Shown in pieces: positions 17,401 through 25,897 of a stretch of DNA of 64,000 nt. Numbering within the stretch: position 1 is the first letter of the stretch; every line of letters begins with the position of its first letter. The translations under genes were made by a program, and so were the position numbers. Under the pieces are notes generated by a model. That model worked only from the letters and a program-made list of their open reading frames with translations. It did not search any database and was not told where the DNA came from. Origin of the DNA: DASRAJ01 sp035638255 (GTDB lineage Bacteria; Bacteroidota; Bacteroidia; Chitinophagales; UBA10324); contig DASRAJ010000112.1 in NCBI GenBank assembly GCA_035638255.1, positions 1 through 64,000 on the forward strand. The letters run 5' to 3'.

Positions 17401-17527
17401 TATTGTTAAAAGTTGGTATCGTTACCGTTTGTGCCGTTGCTGAAAACAAACAGCAAACTCCAATGAGTGCGGAAACGAAAAGGCAAATAAAGTTTTTACA
17501 AAGATGATTCGTAGAATAAAGATTCAT
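14414..17527 (-). CDS. Large secreted T9SS cargo with GEVED, Ig-like and PPC-like domains
   Basis: 1037 aa. Signal peptide to about residue 33 (ending SATAQ). N-terminal beta-rich region (35-215) resembling the cleaved adhesion-like domains of Bacteroidota exoproteins; Ig-like domain about 220-305; GEVED domain 1 ending RGETEDYLVSL near 454; Ig-like about 465-550; GEVED domain 2 ending FGETEDYLVNL near 700; Ig-like 715-805; a pre-peptidase C-terminal-like domain (820-940, HLEVRTCFTTDLNT, WYIVVEGQG); and a C-terminal type A sorting domain from ISLFPNPNNG (about 955) to the end. Exported by Sec, then by T9SS to the cell surface. No catalytic domain is seen, so it is probably an adhesin or surface binding protein. 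A strong terminator follows. Confidence 0.85.
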   Translation of the reverse strand: MNLYSTNHLCKNFICLFVSALIGVCCLFSATAQTVTIPTFNNNDSTASQPLGCFYGYERTEALYLSSDISTSGYITQVAFYVNSVNAPASSTPVVIKLKTTSASTLSGTPYDSATLGATTVWSGNVTSSMLSADSWVTFTLTTPFNYTSNNLEVFVETNYGSFGGENSNAKGFRQHDALFNSNQYWEQDGTMPTDDGEINTFRPNIQLTFGTLCTGTPNPGNTISNPDSVCTGSPFTLSMGNISAGGGLTYQWRYSVNGTTLWTAISGATNSTLTYTQTSAKYYHCVVICSNGGGIDSSVSLKVNMQLFYHCYCGSYAVTTEDTKIDSVELGTMSTGSDPFQCESYTDYTGVTPATLSPGQPSTIHIANGSCTGEEYEAYVAVYIDLNHNSSFTDANELVYSYGPIYNLNSIPDGTFFLPVTAMSGTTGMRIVLQEGSTVPSSCGTYTRGETEDYLVSLSTVSACSGVPVVGDMNSTLYSVCPNEHFTLSLDNYLSQSGLSYLWQYSTDLSAWNPGGTSFTWTDSQIVAHYFRCRLICSGGNPGYSDTIQVTMNPFYQCYCSSYSTAILGNDTKIDTVQFGTINAGSDPNHCESYTDNTNLSTNLPIGVQTTIRIVNGSCDQQFYESYVAVYIDYNGNGDYADAGELAYSDVTTGLNSPLVDGITPPISTLPGITGMRVIIEEGDSVPSPCGLYQFGETEDYLVNLVISNACYDPPTPGTAVVSPTAVCANALPVSVSLTLTDNSSGTGQTYQWEDSSDGAIWNEISGQTNPTGSASVDAGSTIMYYRCQVHCGATTLPSVEATVTVNPTPVGDTITDAIFVGALPYTDIRNNLSANCYKDNYVGANNQPSPDVFYTVTTSALGHLEVRTCFTTDLNTVIHILDENGADSASNDDNGPYCAGVEASDSVHTTSATQTWYIVVEGQGFLEGSYQLDIDFVVQNNVTQIPGPASEISLFPNPNNGTFDLSFDLKQNINDVASVSITNVIGQVVDEEKIAVVNGKLMKEISLGNHTNDGLFFVNIRVNDLSLNQRFIVQQ

Positions 17528-17679
17528 AAGGGGGTTGTTTAAATGGAATTAATAGATTTCAATAGAATTTGATAGCTCTGAGTAATGAATAGGGGTTATT
17601 TCGGAGTGCGTAAATACAATGATAATTCGAGATAAAAAAATACAAAACTATAGCACAGGTTTAGCAAAAAAATAACGCA

Positions 17680-19734
17680 TCACCAAATCCTCACCCGCAG
17701 GCTATCTGGCACATACATTTTGTCACCGGGCTGAATGTTGAAAGCTGAATAGAATTCATCCACATTCACTACAGGCCCGTTCACGCGATAAAAGTTGGGT
17801 GCGTGCACATCAGTTTTCACACGCACAGCAAGCGTTTCATTGCGAACCTGCCCGTACCACGAAAGGGCATAGCCGAGAAAGTATCGCTGTACGGGAGTGA
17901 ATCCGCCAATTGATTTTCCCTCTTTGTATTGGTCTGTTTTCTTAAAGGCATCTAAGCCGAGCAACATGCCCCCGAGATCGGCAATGTTTTCTCCCTGCTC
18001 TGCATCGCCATTCAAATGCAAACTGTCGAGTACTGTGTAGTTATTGAATTGCCTGATAATGGCAGCACAACGTTTTCTGAATTGAATGCTGTCTTCTTTC
18101 GCCCACCAATTTTTCAGGTTCCCGTTTTGATCGAACTGGCTTCCTTCATCATCGAAGCCATGCGTTATTTCATGACCAATGGTGGAGCCTGCAGCGTAGC
18201 CGTACATAAGTGCATCATCAACGCAAGAGTCAGCCATGCCGGGAACAATGAAGGCTGCAGCAGGCAATACGATTTCATTGTTGGAAGAATTGTAGTAAGC
18301 GTTCCATGTTTGCGGAGTCATTTCCCATTCAGTGCGGTCAACAGGCTTACCGAGTTTTGCAATCTCATAATCGTTGTACCATCTGTTTCCCTGTATCACG
18401 TTTTGTGCGTACGAAATTCTGTCAATAGTGAGTGAAGAATAGTCTCTCCATTTATCAGGATAGCCAACTTTCTTCATTACTGTGTTTAGTTTCTCCTGCG
18501 CTTTTTTCTTTGTGGAGTCACTCATCCAGTCGAGACGGTTAATTCGGTCGTGATAGGCGTCTTCCACATTGTCTACCATTTTATTATAGCGCGCTTTTAC
18601 TTCCGGTGAGTAATATCGCTCTACATACAATTGCCCGAGCATAAAGCCCATCAATCCCTCTTCGTCATCGAGCACACGCTTCCACCGCACTCGTTGCTCC
18701 TTGGTTCCGTAGAGCACGATACCATAGAAGTGAAAGTTCTCATCATCGAATGGCTTGCTTAATTTATCTGCGAAAGTGTTGACCAGGTTCCATCGCAAAT
18801 ACGTTTTCCAATCATCTATTCCATTTTGTTTCAACAACTCTTCCATGCGCATAAAAAATTCCGGCTGACCTACAATGATCGTGTCAACAGAATTAATTCC
18901 GTCTGCTGCAAATAAATTTTTCCAGTCTACTGAGGGGGTTAGTTTGGTTAAACCTGCGAGATCAACTTTATTGTAATTCTTGTAAGGATTGCGGAGCGCT
19001 GCAAGCTTGCGCGATTTTTCTGCCATGGAAGTTTCAAGCCGCATCACCGTTGCAGCATTTTTCTTAGCAGTACTTTCATCATCACCCATCAACTGAAACA
19101 TTTTTTGAAGGTGCACAACGTATTCATTGCGGATTTTTGACGTTCGGGAATCCTTATCGAAATAGTAATCGCGGTCAGGCAAACCAATTCCTCCCTGGCC
19201 AATATGCAATGCCATCTTCTCACTGTTTTTTTCATCCTGACCAATGCCTGCGCCAAAGAAAGGCGACACACCGATAGATTGCAGATGTCCAATTTCAGTC
19301 ACCAAACTATTCATATCGGTAATTGCCGTGATCTTATCCAACTCCGGTTGCAATGGCTGAATGCCCTGCCGCTCAATAGAAACAGTATCCATCCCGGTGA
19401 ACCAGAAGTCACCGATCTTTTGCCAGTTGCTTCCCGGCTCTGATTTTTTCGAAGCGGCTTCTTCGTTGATGCTTTTTAATCGCTTGTAGTTTTCTTCATT
19501 CACCATGCTCCAGATACCCCACGATTTTTCTGCAGCAGGAATGGGATTATTCTTTACCCATTTCCCCATGGAGAAGAGAAAAAAATCATCCTGCGGTTTT
19601 ACTGATGAATCAATGTAGGCATTCAGAAAGGTATCGAGATTGCAACCTTCTGTTGCAACGGTTTTTGTTTTCGTTTTGCAGGAAGAAATGAAAATGATGG
19701 AGAGGAATGAAAGAAGCAACAGAGTTCTGCTCAT
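17680..19734 (-). CDS. M13-family (neprilysin-like) metallopeptidase, lipoprotein
   Basis: 684 aa, usual length for the family. Lipoprotein signal with lipobox near IISSC (Cys19). The zinc site is HEITH at residues 521-525 in TIGHEITHGFDDEGSQFD, with the third ligand Glu in ENIADLGG about 60 residues later, and the NEIVLPAAAF segment before it, the substrate-binding strand of M13 enzymes. C terminus ends VPDSLRVRIW, near the usual CxxW/R-V-W end. A periplasmic or surface oligopeptidase. Located between a T9SS cargo gene and tandem VWA genes, apparently a single-gene unit. Confidence 0.92.
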   Translation of the reverse strand: MSRTLLLLSFLSIIFISSCKTKTKTVATEGCNLDTFLNAYIDSSVKPQDDFFLFSMGKWVKNNPIPAAEKSWGIWSMVNEENYKRLKSINEEAASKKSEPGSNWQKIGDFWFTGMDTVSIERQGIQPLQPELDKITAITDMNSLVTEIGHLQSIGVSPFFGAGIGQDEKNSEKMALHIGQGGIGLPDRDYYFDKDSRTSKIRNEYVVHLQKMFQLMGDDESTAKKNAATVMRLETSMAEKSRKLAALRNPYKNYNKVDLAGLTKLTPSVDWKNLFAADGINSVDTIIVGQPEFFMRMEELLKQNGIDDWKTYLRWNLVNTFADKLSKPFDDENFHFYGIVLYGTKEQRVRWKRVLDDEEGLMGFMLGQLYVERYYSPEVKARYNKMVDNVEDAYHDRINRLDWMSDSTKKKAQEKLNTVMKKVGYPDKWRDYSSLTIDRISYAQNVIQGNRWYNDYEIAKLGKPVDRTEWEMTPQTWNAYYNSSNNEIVLPAAAFIVPGMADSCVDDALMYGYAAGSTIGHEITHGFDDEGSQFDQNGNLKNWWAKEDSIQFRKRCAAIIRQFNNYTVLDSLHLNGDAEQGENIADLGGMLLGLDAFKKTDQYKEGKSIGGFTPVQRYFLGYALSWYGQVRNETLAVRVKTDVHAPNFYRVNGPVVNVDEFYSAFNIQPGDKMYVPDSLRVRIW

Positions 19735-20174
19735 GATAAAAGTTTTTTTTAGTTTTTTTTAAGGAACAAAGTAATTGTCGTTAGAAGCTGTTTGGAAATG
19801 AACTGTAAACTCTGCGACGCCCGCGTAACCCTTCCCGAAAAAAACGGGACAGGTCGACAAGCTCACGGTGACAGCGCGCGGAGATCATGTTAAGGTTGTC
19901 GACCTGTCAAGTCCTGATTCATCGGGATTCAGGAAACATTACGGCAGCAAATTATTTCAAAGATTTCCAAACTGCTTCTTATGTGTAAAAATGAAAAATT
20001 GCAGGGAGCAAGGTCGGAAGATTTAGACAAAGGGATAGAATACTTCGATGTAGGAAACAAAACAGTTTCAGAGAATGTGAATTCAATTCGCACATCGCAA
20101 TGTTCAATCCCGATTCTACGTTTACTTTTGACTTCAACTTCTCAATGTGATTTGAGATCTAAGAATTCAACTCC
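19735..20174. other. 440-bp intergenic region with palindromic repeats
   Basis: Two inverted repeats are visible. GACAGGTCGACAA (19848-19860) pairs with TTGTCGACCTGTC (19896-19908), a 13-bp perfect match across a 35-bp loop. Next to it are TCCCGaaaaaaaCGGGA near 19833-19849 and TCCTGA...TCAGGA around a central CATCGGG at 19911-19933. A 65-codon frame at 19981-20178 has no protein features and was not called. The promoter of the metallopeptidase should lie near 19735-19790. Confidence 0.6.
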
Positions 20175-21575
20175 TTGAAATTTTCGCAACTGCATAGTAC
20201 CACCCTTCTCTGTTTTTCCGCAATACTCTTTGAGCTTTTTTCCATTTTCTCTCAGCCTGTATTTGCTCAATCATCCAGGCCAATTACCCGTATTCTCTTC
20301 GTGCTCGATGCATCCGGCAGCATGAAGGGTGAATGGAATGGTACTTCAAAGTTTGACCTGGCAAAAAAAATTCTCGGCAGTTCCATTGACAGCATTTCGC
20401 GAACAAATCAGAAAGTTGAATTTGCATTGCGTGTATTTGGTCATCAATCACCGAGAGGCGCAAACAATTGTAAAGACACAAAACTGGAAGTGAGTTTTTC
20501 AAGAGGAAATGCTGCAGCGATAGAAGAGCGGTTAAAGCAAATCCATCCGCAGGGACAAACGCCGATAGAATTTTCACTTACAGAATCTCTCAATGATTTC
20601 CCGAAAGATTCTATAGCGATTAACGCCATCATCTTAATCACGGATGGAAATGAGACCTGTGGCGGAAATTTTTGTGATCTCACTTCTAAATTTGAAGAGA
20701 AAAGAATTGCACTCCGGCCTTTCATTGTTGGCTTGGGGTTGAATGATTCACTGAAGAAAAAGTTTGAGTGCCTCGGAAGCTTTTATGATGTGCAGAATGA
20801 AGACATGCTGAGTTCCACCATGAGAATCGTGATCTCGCGGGTGCTGAATCCTACGACATGTCAAATCAATTTGCTCGACGCGTATGGAAATCCAACCGAG
20901 ACGAATGTGGAGATGACGCTGTACGATCACAACACAAAAATCATTCGCTACAATTTCATTCACACACTCAATGCACGGGGCACTCCCGACACGCTCACAC
21001 TCGATCCCAAATACAAGTATGATCTTGAAGTGCACTCGATTCCGGCTGTGAGAAAAGAAGGAATTGAGTTGGTTCCCGGCACACACAACATCATAGCTGC
21101 TGAAACGCCGCAAGGCACTCTTGAAATAAGATTAGAAGGAGCAACGATTAATTTTTCAAGCTTGTCGTGCATCGTTCGACCCGCAGGAGAAAACAAAATT
21201 TTGTTTGTGCAGGATGCTAATACTTCGCAGCACTTTCTCACTGGCAATTATGATTTGGAAATTCTCACGCTGCCGCGGACACTCATGCAGAACGTGAGGA
21301 TTGAAGAAGCGAAAACGAACACCATAAAAATTCCTAAAGCAGGAACACTGTTAGCCACTCCTTCTGAAGCCGGGGTAGCGAGTGTGTTCCAGGAAAAGGA
21401 AAACCATTTGGTGAAGGTGTATGATTTCTATTCGATCAAACAGCAGAAGACAGTGAATCTGCAACCGGGAAACTACATCGTGGTTTTTCGTCCTGATAAA
21501 TTTAAACAGGCAGAGCGAACAAGACAGATTGCCATTCAGATTGTTTCAGGAAAAACAAGTTCGATACGATTGTGA
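20175..21575 (+). CDS. Secreted von Willebrand factor A (VWA) domain protein, first of a tandem pair
   Basis: 466 aa. No ATG is available; TTG at 20175 precedes a good signal peptide ending FSQPVFAQ (about residue 32). The VWA domain spans roughly 38-215, with MIDAS DASGSM (Asp45), the ITDGNETCGG motif and conserved Thr in QTPIEFSL. The C-terminal 240 residues are beta-rich. Closely similar in layout to the next gene (GHQ..., CxDTKLEV, QGQTPIE, RPFIVGLGL, MRIVISRVL are shared), so the pair arose by duplication. Such proteins bind ligands or other proteins through a metal-dependent adhesion site. Role unknown. Confidence 0.8.
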   Translation: MKFSQLHSTTLLCFSAILFELFSIFSQPVFAQSSRPITRILFVLDASGSMKGEWNGTSKFDLAKKILGSSIDSISRTNQKVEFALRVFGHQSPRGANNCKDTKLEVSFSRGNAAAIEERLKQIHPQGQTPIEFSLTESLNDFPKDSIAINAIILITDGNETCGGNFCDLTSKFEEKRIALRPFIVGLGLNDSLKKKFECLGSFYDVQNEDMLSSTMRIVISRVLNPTTCQINLLDAYGNPTETNVEMTLYDHNTKIIRYNFIHTLNARGTPDTLTLDPKYKYDLEVHSIPAVRKEGIELVPGTHNIIAAETPQGTLEIRLEGATINFSSLSCIVRPAGENKILFVQDANTSQHFLTGNYDLEILTLPRTLMQNVRIEEAKTNTIKIPKAGTLLATPSEAGVASVFQEKENHLVKVYDFYSIKQQKTVNLQPGNYIVVFRPDKFKQAERTRQIAIQIVSGKTSSIRL

Positions 21576-21682
21576 TGATGGAATTAACAAACTCTTTCTG
21601 CTGCGGGAGTGTCATGGTGAGTCCCGAAAAAATCGGGATAAACTCCATCGAACCCTCTGTGCTAGCCTGTGAACATTCGAAA

Positions 21683-21709
21683 CATCCTTCGACTCCGCTC
21701 AGGATGACA
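21683..21709. repeat. Dispersed repeat providing a likely start codon
   Basis: catccttcgactccgctcaggatgaca; the ATG of AGGATGACA (21704) is the best start of the second VWA gene. The same family appears at 1-26 and 61904-61926. Confidence 0.65.
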
Positions 21710-23083
21710 CCTTATTTCGTCATCCTATTTTCAATTTTCAATTTTCTATTTTCTCCAAACTCATTCTCCCAGCAAGCACCCTCACTCACCCGAATCCTTT
21801 TTTTACTCGACGGTTCTTCCAGCATGTCAGAAGCGTGGAGCAGTACTACCAAGATTGACGCAGCAAGAAAAATGATCTCGAAGATTGCTGACTCGCTTAA
21901 CCTTTCTTCTGATGTTCAACTGTCGCTACGCATTTATGGTCATCAGTTTAACAGCACAGAAATGAATTGTACTGATACCAAACTTGAAGTGCCGTTCGCT
22001 TCACACAACAGCCAGGGAATTAAAAGCGCGTTGAGCTCACTTCGCCCGAAAGGCATCACTCCGATAGCTTACAGTTTGGAACAATGCGCCAATGATTTCC
22101 CGGCAGATTTACGGGCGAGAAATGTGATTGTGCTCGTTACGGACGGAGAAGAATCATGCAATGGTGATCCGTGTGAAGTTTCATTGCGCCTGCAGAAGAA
22201 GCATATTTTCCTTCGACCTTTTATCATCGGTTTGAATCTGAATCCTGATGAAACACAGAAGATGGAATGTATAGGTAATTACTTCAACGTTCAGGATCCT
22301 GAAGCACTTCGCAACGTGATGACGACGGTGATTAGTCGCGTGCTGTCTTCCTCAGCGGTACAAGTGAACCTTCTCGACAATCAAAATCGCCCTCTTGAAA
22401 CGGATGTGAACATGACGTTCTACGATGATGCCACCGGGATTTATCGCTACAACTTTTATGAAACCATCACCAACCACGGTGTGCCTGATACGATGCAGGT
22501 TGATCCTGTTCCGAAGTATGATTTAATCATTCACACGACACCGCCCATTGAAAGGGAGCATTTGAATTTTCCTCCGCACCAGGTGGACACCATCAACGTT
22601 CCTGCATCACAAGGATTTTTAAAAATTGTTTTGGAAGGAAAAACAATCAATCAAAATCTCAATAACAAAATCAGGGTGCTCGTGAGAAAAGCCGGAACGG
22701 AAGAAACAATCCAGGTGCAGAATCTGAATGAGACACAGAAGTACCTGAGCGGCAGTTACGATCTTGAAGTGCTCACTCTTCCGCGGATGCAAATCAAAAA
22801 TGTGGCGATCACACAAAGCACTACCACCAATATTCAGATTCCTTTGCCGGGTGTTCTGTCCATCACAAAAACTTATCCAGGCATCGGCTCCGTCATGCTC
22901 GTTCAAAATAACCGGCTTGAAAAAATTTATCAGCTCAATGAAAACTTAAGCAATGAATTGATCGGATTGCAGCCGGGAGATTATGTGATTCTTTTTCGCT
23001 CTAAATTTTCTAAGAAGACGACAGATACTCTACGGAAAAAATTTCAGATCAAGAGTGGTGAGACCACTTCTATCAAACTATAA
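21704..23083 (+). CDS. Secreted VWA domain protein, second of a tandem pair
   Basis: 459 aa from ATG 21704. The frame is open back to 21572 (overlapping the previous stop), but residues before 21704 carry no signal features, whereas MTPYFVILFSIFNFLFSPNS is a clean signal peptide. VWA domain about 25-205 with MIDAS DGSSSM (Asp36) and TDGEESCNGDPC, then a beta-rich C-terminal part as in the previous gene. Odd: the start codon lies in a dispersed repeat (21683-21709) and four heptads (21726-21753) encode residues 8-17 of the signal peptide, so the export signal is largely repeat-derived. If this start is right, expression of the second copy is separate from translational coupling to the first. 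Confidence 0.8.
   Translation: MTPYFVILFSIFNFLFSPNSFSQQAPSLTRILFLLDGSSSMSEAWSSTTKIDAARKMISKIADSLNLSSDVQLSLRIYGHQFNSTEMNCTDTKLEVPFASHNSQGIKSALSSLRPKGITPIAYSLEQCANDFPADLRARNVIVLVTDGEESCNGDPCEVSLRLQKKHIFLRPFIIGLNLNPDETQKMECIGNYFNVQDPEALRNVMTTVISRVLSSSAVQVNLLDNQNRPLETDVNMTFYDDATGIYRYNFYETITNHGVPDTMQVDPVPKYDLIIHTTPPIEREHLNFPPHQVDTINVPASQGFLKIVLEGKTINQNLNNKIRVLVRKAGTEETIQVQNLNETQKYLSGSYDLEVLTLPRMQIKNVAITQSTTTNIQIPLPGVLSITKTYPGIGSVMLVQNNRLEKIYQLNENLSNELIGLQPGDYVILFRSKFSKKTTDTLRKKFQIKSGETTSIKL
21726..21753. repeat. Heptanucleotide array, AATTTTC family (4 units, in signal peptide)
   Basis: TATTTTC, AATTTTC, AATTTTC, TATTTTC. Encodes the hydrophobic core LFSIFNFLF of the second VWA protein. The plus-strand cycle is stop-free; the minus-strand cycle contains TGA. 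Confidence 0.8.
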
Positions 23084-23227
23084 GGATGAATCGCTGGAGC
23101 CCGCGTAGGAAATAAGTTCCTGCGCTATTCAATCTTATTGCCAGATTTGGATTGATCGGGATTTTAGATCCTGTATTATTTTTACATTAGGAGAAATAAA
23201 GTAGATACGTCCACGGTATCATGATTT

Positions 23228-25081
23228 TCATTTTCCCAATTCCCTTACCTTCTTAACTATATGACTGGCATTTATGCCTGCATCATCCATCAACTCATCC
23301 TTCAACCCCGACTGAGAAATTTTTCTTACCGCCATCTTCTCTACTCTTCCTCCCGTTCCTTCCACTGCCTCCAATACAAAATCTCCCATGCCACCATGCT
23401 CGAAGTGATCTTCAACCGTGATGAGAATTTTTTCTTTGGTTTCATTCAGGCATTTCTTCAATGTGTCCGCATCAATCGGCTTGATCGAATAGCAATCGAG
23501 GACGCGGATGCTGATGCCTTCTTTCTTCAATTCATCAGCGGCTTTCAATGCCTCGGAAACGGTGATGCCGGTTGCAACCACGGTGAGTTTATCATCGGAG
23601 GATTGTCGTAAAATCTTTGAGCCGCCGAAAGGAAATTCTTCGGAGTTGTCATAGATCACCAACGTCTTCGGGCGGAGAGAGCGCATGTACACCATGCCTT
23701 TGTGCGAGATCATGTGCGGAAATAACTTAGCTGTCGATACTCCATCGGACGGTTGCAGAACAACCGCATCGGGTATTGAACCGAACATTGAAATATCTTC
23801 CAATCCCATTTGTGAAGGACCATCTTCTCCAATTGAAACTCCCACATGGGATCCGCAGAATTTTATGTTCGCCTCGCTCACACGCGCCATGCGAATCTGA
23901 TCGGCAGCACGTGTAAGAAAAGCAGCGAACGTTGACACGAACGGAATTTTCCCGAGACGTGAAAAAGCGACCGCCACCGAAACCATGTTCTGCTCCGCGA
24001 TGTAACACTCAACAAAATGATTGGGAACTGCTTTTAAAAAATCCTGGCTGAAAGTTGAATTTTTCACATCGGCATCGAGAGCATATATCGCAGCGTTTTG
24101 TTCTCCTGCTTTCGCAAGCGCTTGTCCATACACTTCACGGGTCGCAATTTCTTTTCCCTTTTCAAATTGAAGGGTGGTAATGCTTCGCGAAGAAGTATCA
24201 TCCGGAAACTTTGTTTGAAGAGGCTTCTTCAAATTGAATTTCAAATCATCATTAATATCACCTAACTCCTGCAATGCTTTTTCAAGCTCATCTTTTTTCA
24301 ATGGTTTGCCATGCCATCCATCTTTGTTTTCAAGAAATGAAATACCTGCGCCTTTAAAAGTTTTTGCCACAATAGCGAATGGCTTTCCGGAGTTGTTCTT
24401 CGCTGCAGCGGCAAGCGCTTTGTCAATCTCATCCATGTTGTGACCATCAATTGCCAACACTTCAAACCCGAATGCAGTAAAGCGATTTACATACTGATCA
24501 ATGTGATGGGCAAACATGGTTTCACCACTCTGCGCCAGGCGGTTGATGTCGAGTATGGCAATGAGATTATCGAGCTTGTGAAAGGAAGAAAAATTTGCTG
24601 CTTCCCACACCTGCCCTTCTGCCAATTCACCATCGCCACACAATACAAAAGTTTTGTAAGGAAGATTTTCACGCTTCGCATGAATGGCAAGACCTGCTCC
24701 TACAGATAGCCCCTGACCAAGCGAACCTGTTGCCGCCTCTGAATATTCATATTTTGGAACAGGATGCCCTTCGAATCGGCTTCCGAATTTTCTCAGCGTT
24801 CTCAATTCTTCAAGTGGGTATGCTCCTGCCATTCCGAAGAGCGCATAGAGCAATGGTGCCGCATGACCTTTTGAAAGTACGAACCGGTCGTTGTAGAGAT
24901 TAAGCGGATTGGCAAGATCATAAGTAAAATATTTATCGAAGAGAACGGTGCCGATATCCGCTGCTGACAAACATGAAGTGGGATGACCTGATGCGGCTTC
25001 TGTTGTCGAGATCATGCTCCATTTGCGAATGACCTTTGCCTTGGCCAGCCAATCATTTGTTTTTTCTACTGCTGAATTCAT
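23228..25081 (-). CDS. tkt: Transketolase
   Basis: 617 aa from ATG 25081 (MNSAVEKTNDWL); the frame extends 57 nt upstream but that part is low-complexity and includes a dispersed repeat. TPP-binding N-terminal part with SGHPTSCLSAADI, LSKGHAAPLLYALF, and GDGELAEGQVWEA ... LDINRLAQSGE; pyrimidine-binding part with YIAEQNMVSVAVAFSRLGKIPFVSTFAAFL and the C-terminal domain to LGK. Catalyses two-carbon transfer in the non-oxidative pentose phosphate pathway, in the cytosol. Single-piece gene rather than the split archaeal form. Monocistronic by layout. Confidence 0.93.
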   Translation of the reverse strand: MNSAVEKTNDWLAKAKVIRKWSMISTTEAASGHPTSCLSAADIGTVLFDKYFTYDLANPLNLYNDRFVLSKGHAAPLLYALFGMAGAYPLEELRTLRKFGSRFEGHPVPKYEYSEAATGSLGQGLSVGAGLAIHAKRENLPYKTFVLCGDGELAEGQVWEAANFSSFHKLDNLIAILDINRLAQSGETMFAHHIDQYVNRFTAFGFEVLAIDGHNMDEIDKALAAAAKNNSGKPFAIVAKTFKGAGISFLENKDGWHGKPLKKDELEKALQELGDINDDLKFNLKKPLQTKFPDDTSSRSITTLQFEKGKEIATREVYGQALAKAGEQNAAIYALDADVKNSTFSQDFLKAVPNHFVECYIAEQNMVSVAVAFSRLGKIPFVSTFAAFLTRAADQIRMARVSEANIKFCGSHVGVSIGEDGPSQMGLEDISMFGSIPDAVVLQPSDGVSTAKLFPHMISHKGMVYMRSLRPKTLVIYDNSEEFPFGGSKILRQSSDDKLTVVATGITVSEALKAADELKKEGISIRVLDCYSIKPIDADTLKKCLNETKEKILITVEDHFEHGGMGDFVLEAVEGTGGRVEKMAVRKISQSGLKDELMDDAGINASHIVKKVRELGK

Positions 25082-25267
25082 TGGGAAGAATTTTTGTCTA
25101 TGGGACTCCTTTGGAGAAGGGGGCAAACTACAAAGCAAATTTTAATTCAGCGCAGAATTTACTTTTCTTAATTCCGCAAGTCTTTGCACGGGACAAACTT
25201 TTTTGTTTATAGCCAATATTCACTAAGAGGTACTCTTAATTTCGTGTTTTCGGAATCCTTATTAAAT

Positions 25268-25822
25268 ATGGACCAAACCATCTCTGACGAAGAGATTCTC
25301 AGGCAGTTTAGTAATGAAGCAGAAAAAGAAAAAGCATTTACACTGCTTGTGCATCGTGATCAGAAGCGCATCTACTACTTCATTCGCCGCATGGTGATTG
25401 ATCATGATGATGCAAATGATCTCACGCAGGATGTTTTTATCAAGGTATGGAATCATCTTTCATCATTCAAAGGCGAGAGCGCCATCATCCACTGGATTTA
25501 CAAGATCGCGGTGAATCACACCTACACCTTTCTGGAGAAGAAGAAAAAGAAATTTACATGGTCATCACTCGATGATGAAAATGAGTTGGTGAATAAACTG
25601 CATGCCGGGAAATACATTGATGGCGATGCCATTCAAATGAAACTGCAGGAAGGTATTCTCACCTTGCCGCCGAAACAACGCATCGTATTTCAGCTCCGCT
25701 ATTTCGATGAAATAGCCTATGAAGAAATGTCGAAGATGCTGGGGACATCAACAGGTGCGTTGAAGGCAAGCTATCACAAGGCGGCTGAGAAGATTGAAGC
25801 ATTCATGATCAGGAATCAGTGA
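25268..25822 (+). CDS. ECF-type RNA polymerase sigma factor
   Basis: 184 aa from ATG 25268 (MDQTISDEEILRQF). Region 2: FTLLVHRDQKRIYYFIRRMVIDHDDANDLTQDVFIKVW, region 4: ILTLPPKQRIVFQLRYFDEIAYEEMSKMLGTSTGALKASYHKA, the helix-turn-helix that reads the -35 element. No extra C-terminal domain. The next genes, an anti-sigma-like membrane protein and a Spy-like periplasmic protein, suggest it controls an envelope stress response; this layout is frequent in Bacteroidota. Confidence 0.92.
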   Translation: MDQTISDEEILRQFSNEAEKEKAFTLLVHRDQKRIYYFIRRMVIDHDDANDLTQDVFIKVWNHLSSFKGESAIIHWIYKIAVNHTYTFLEKKKKKFTWSSLDDENELVNKLHAGKYIDGDAIQMKLQEGILTLPPKQRIVFQLRYFDEIAYEEMSKMLGTSTGALKASYHKAAEKIEAFMIRNQ

Positions 25823-25897
25823 TGAAAATTTAAGAGTAAGTAAACTTTGCAAAATGGTTTGTGTCTTAATCGCAATTGAACCATACAAAAAATCAAA

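Noticed and set aside
19981..20178. 65-codon plus-strand open frame before the first VWA gene
   Set aside because: No signal, domain or conserved-looking sequence; overlaps the VWA start and lies in a repeat-bearing gap.
21572..21703. Earlier start for the second VWA gene overlapping the first stop
   Set aside because: The added residues come from repeat-like DNA and would push the signal peptide 44 residues inward; ATG 21704 fits better. A coupled start remains possible.
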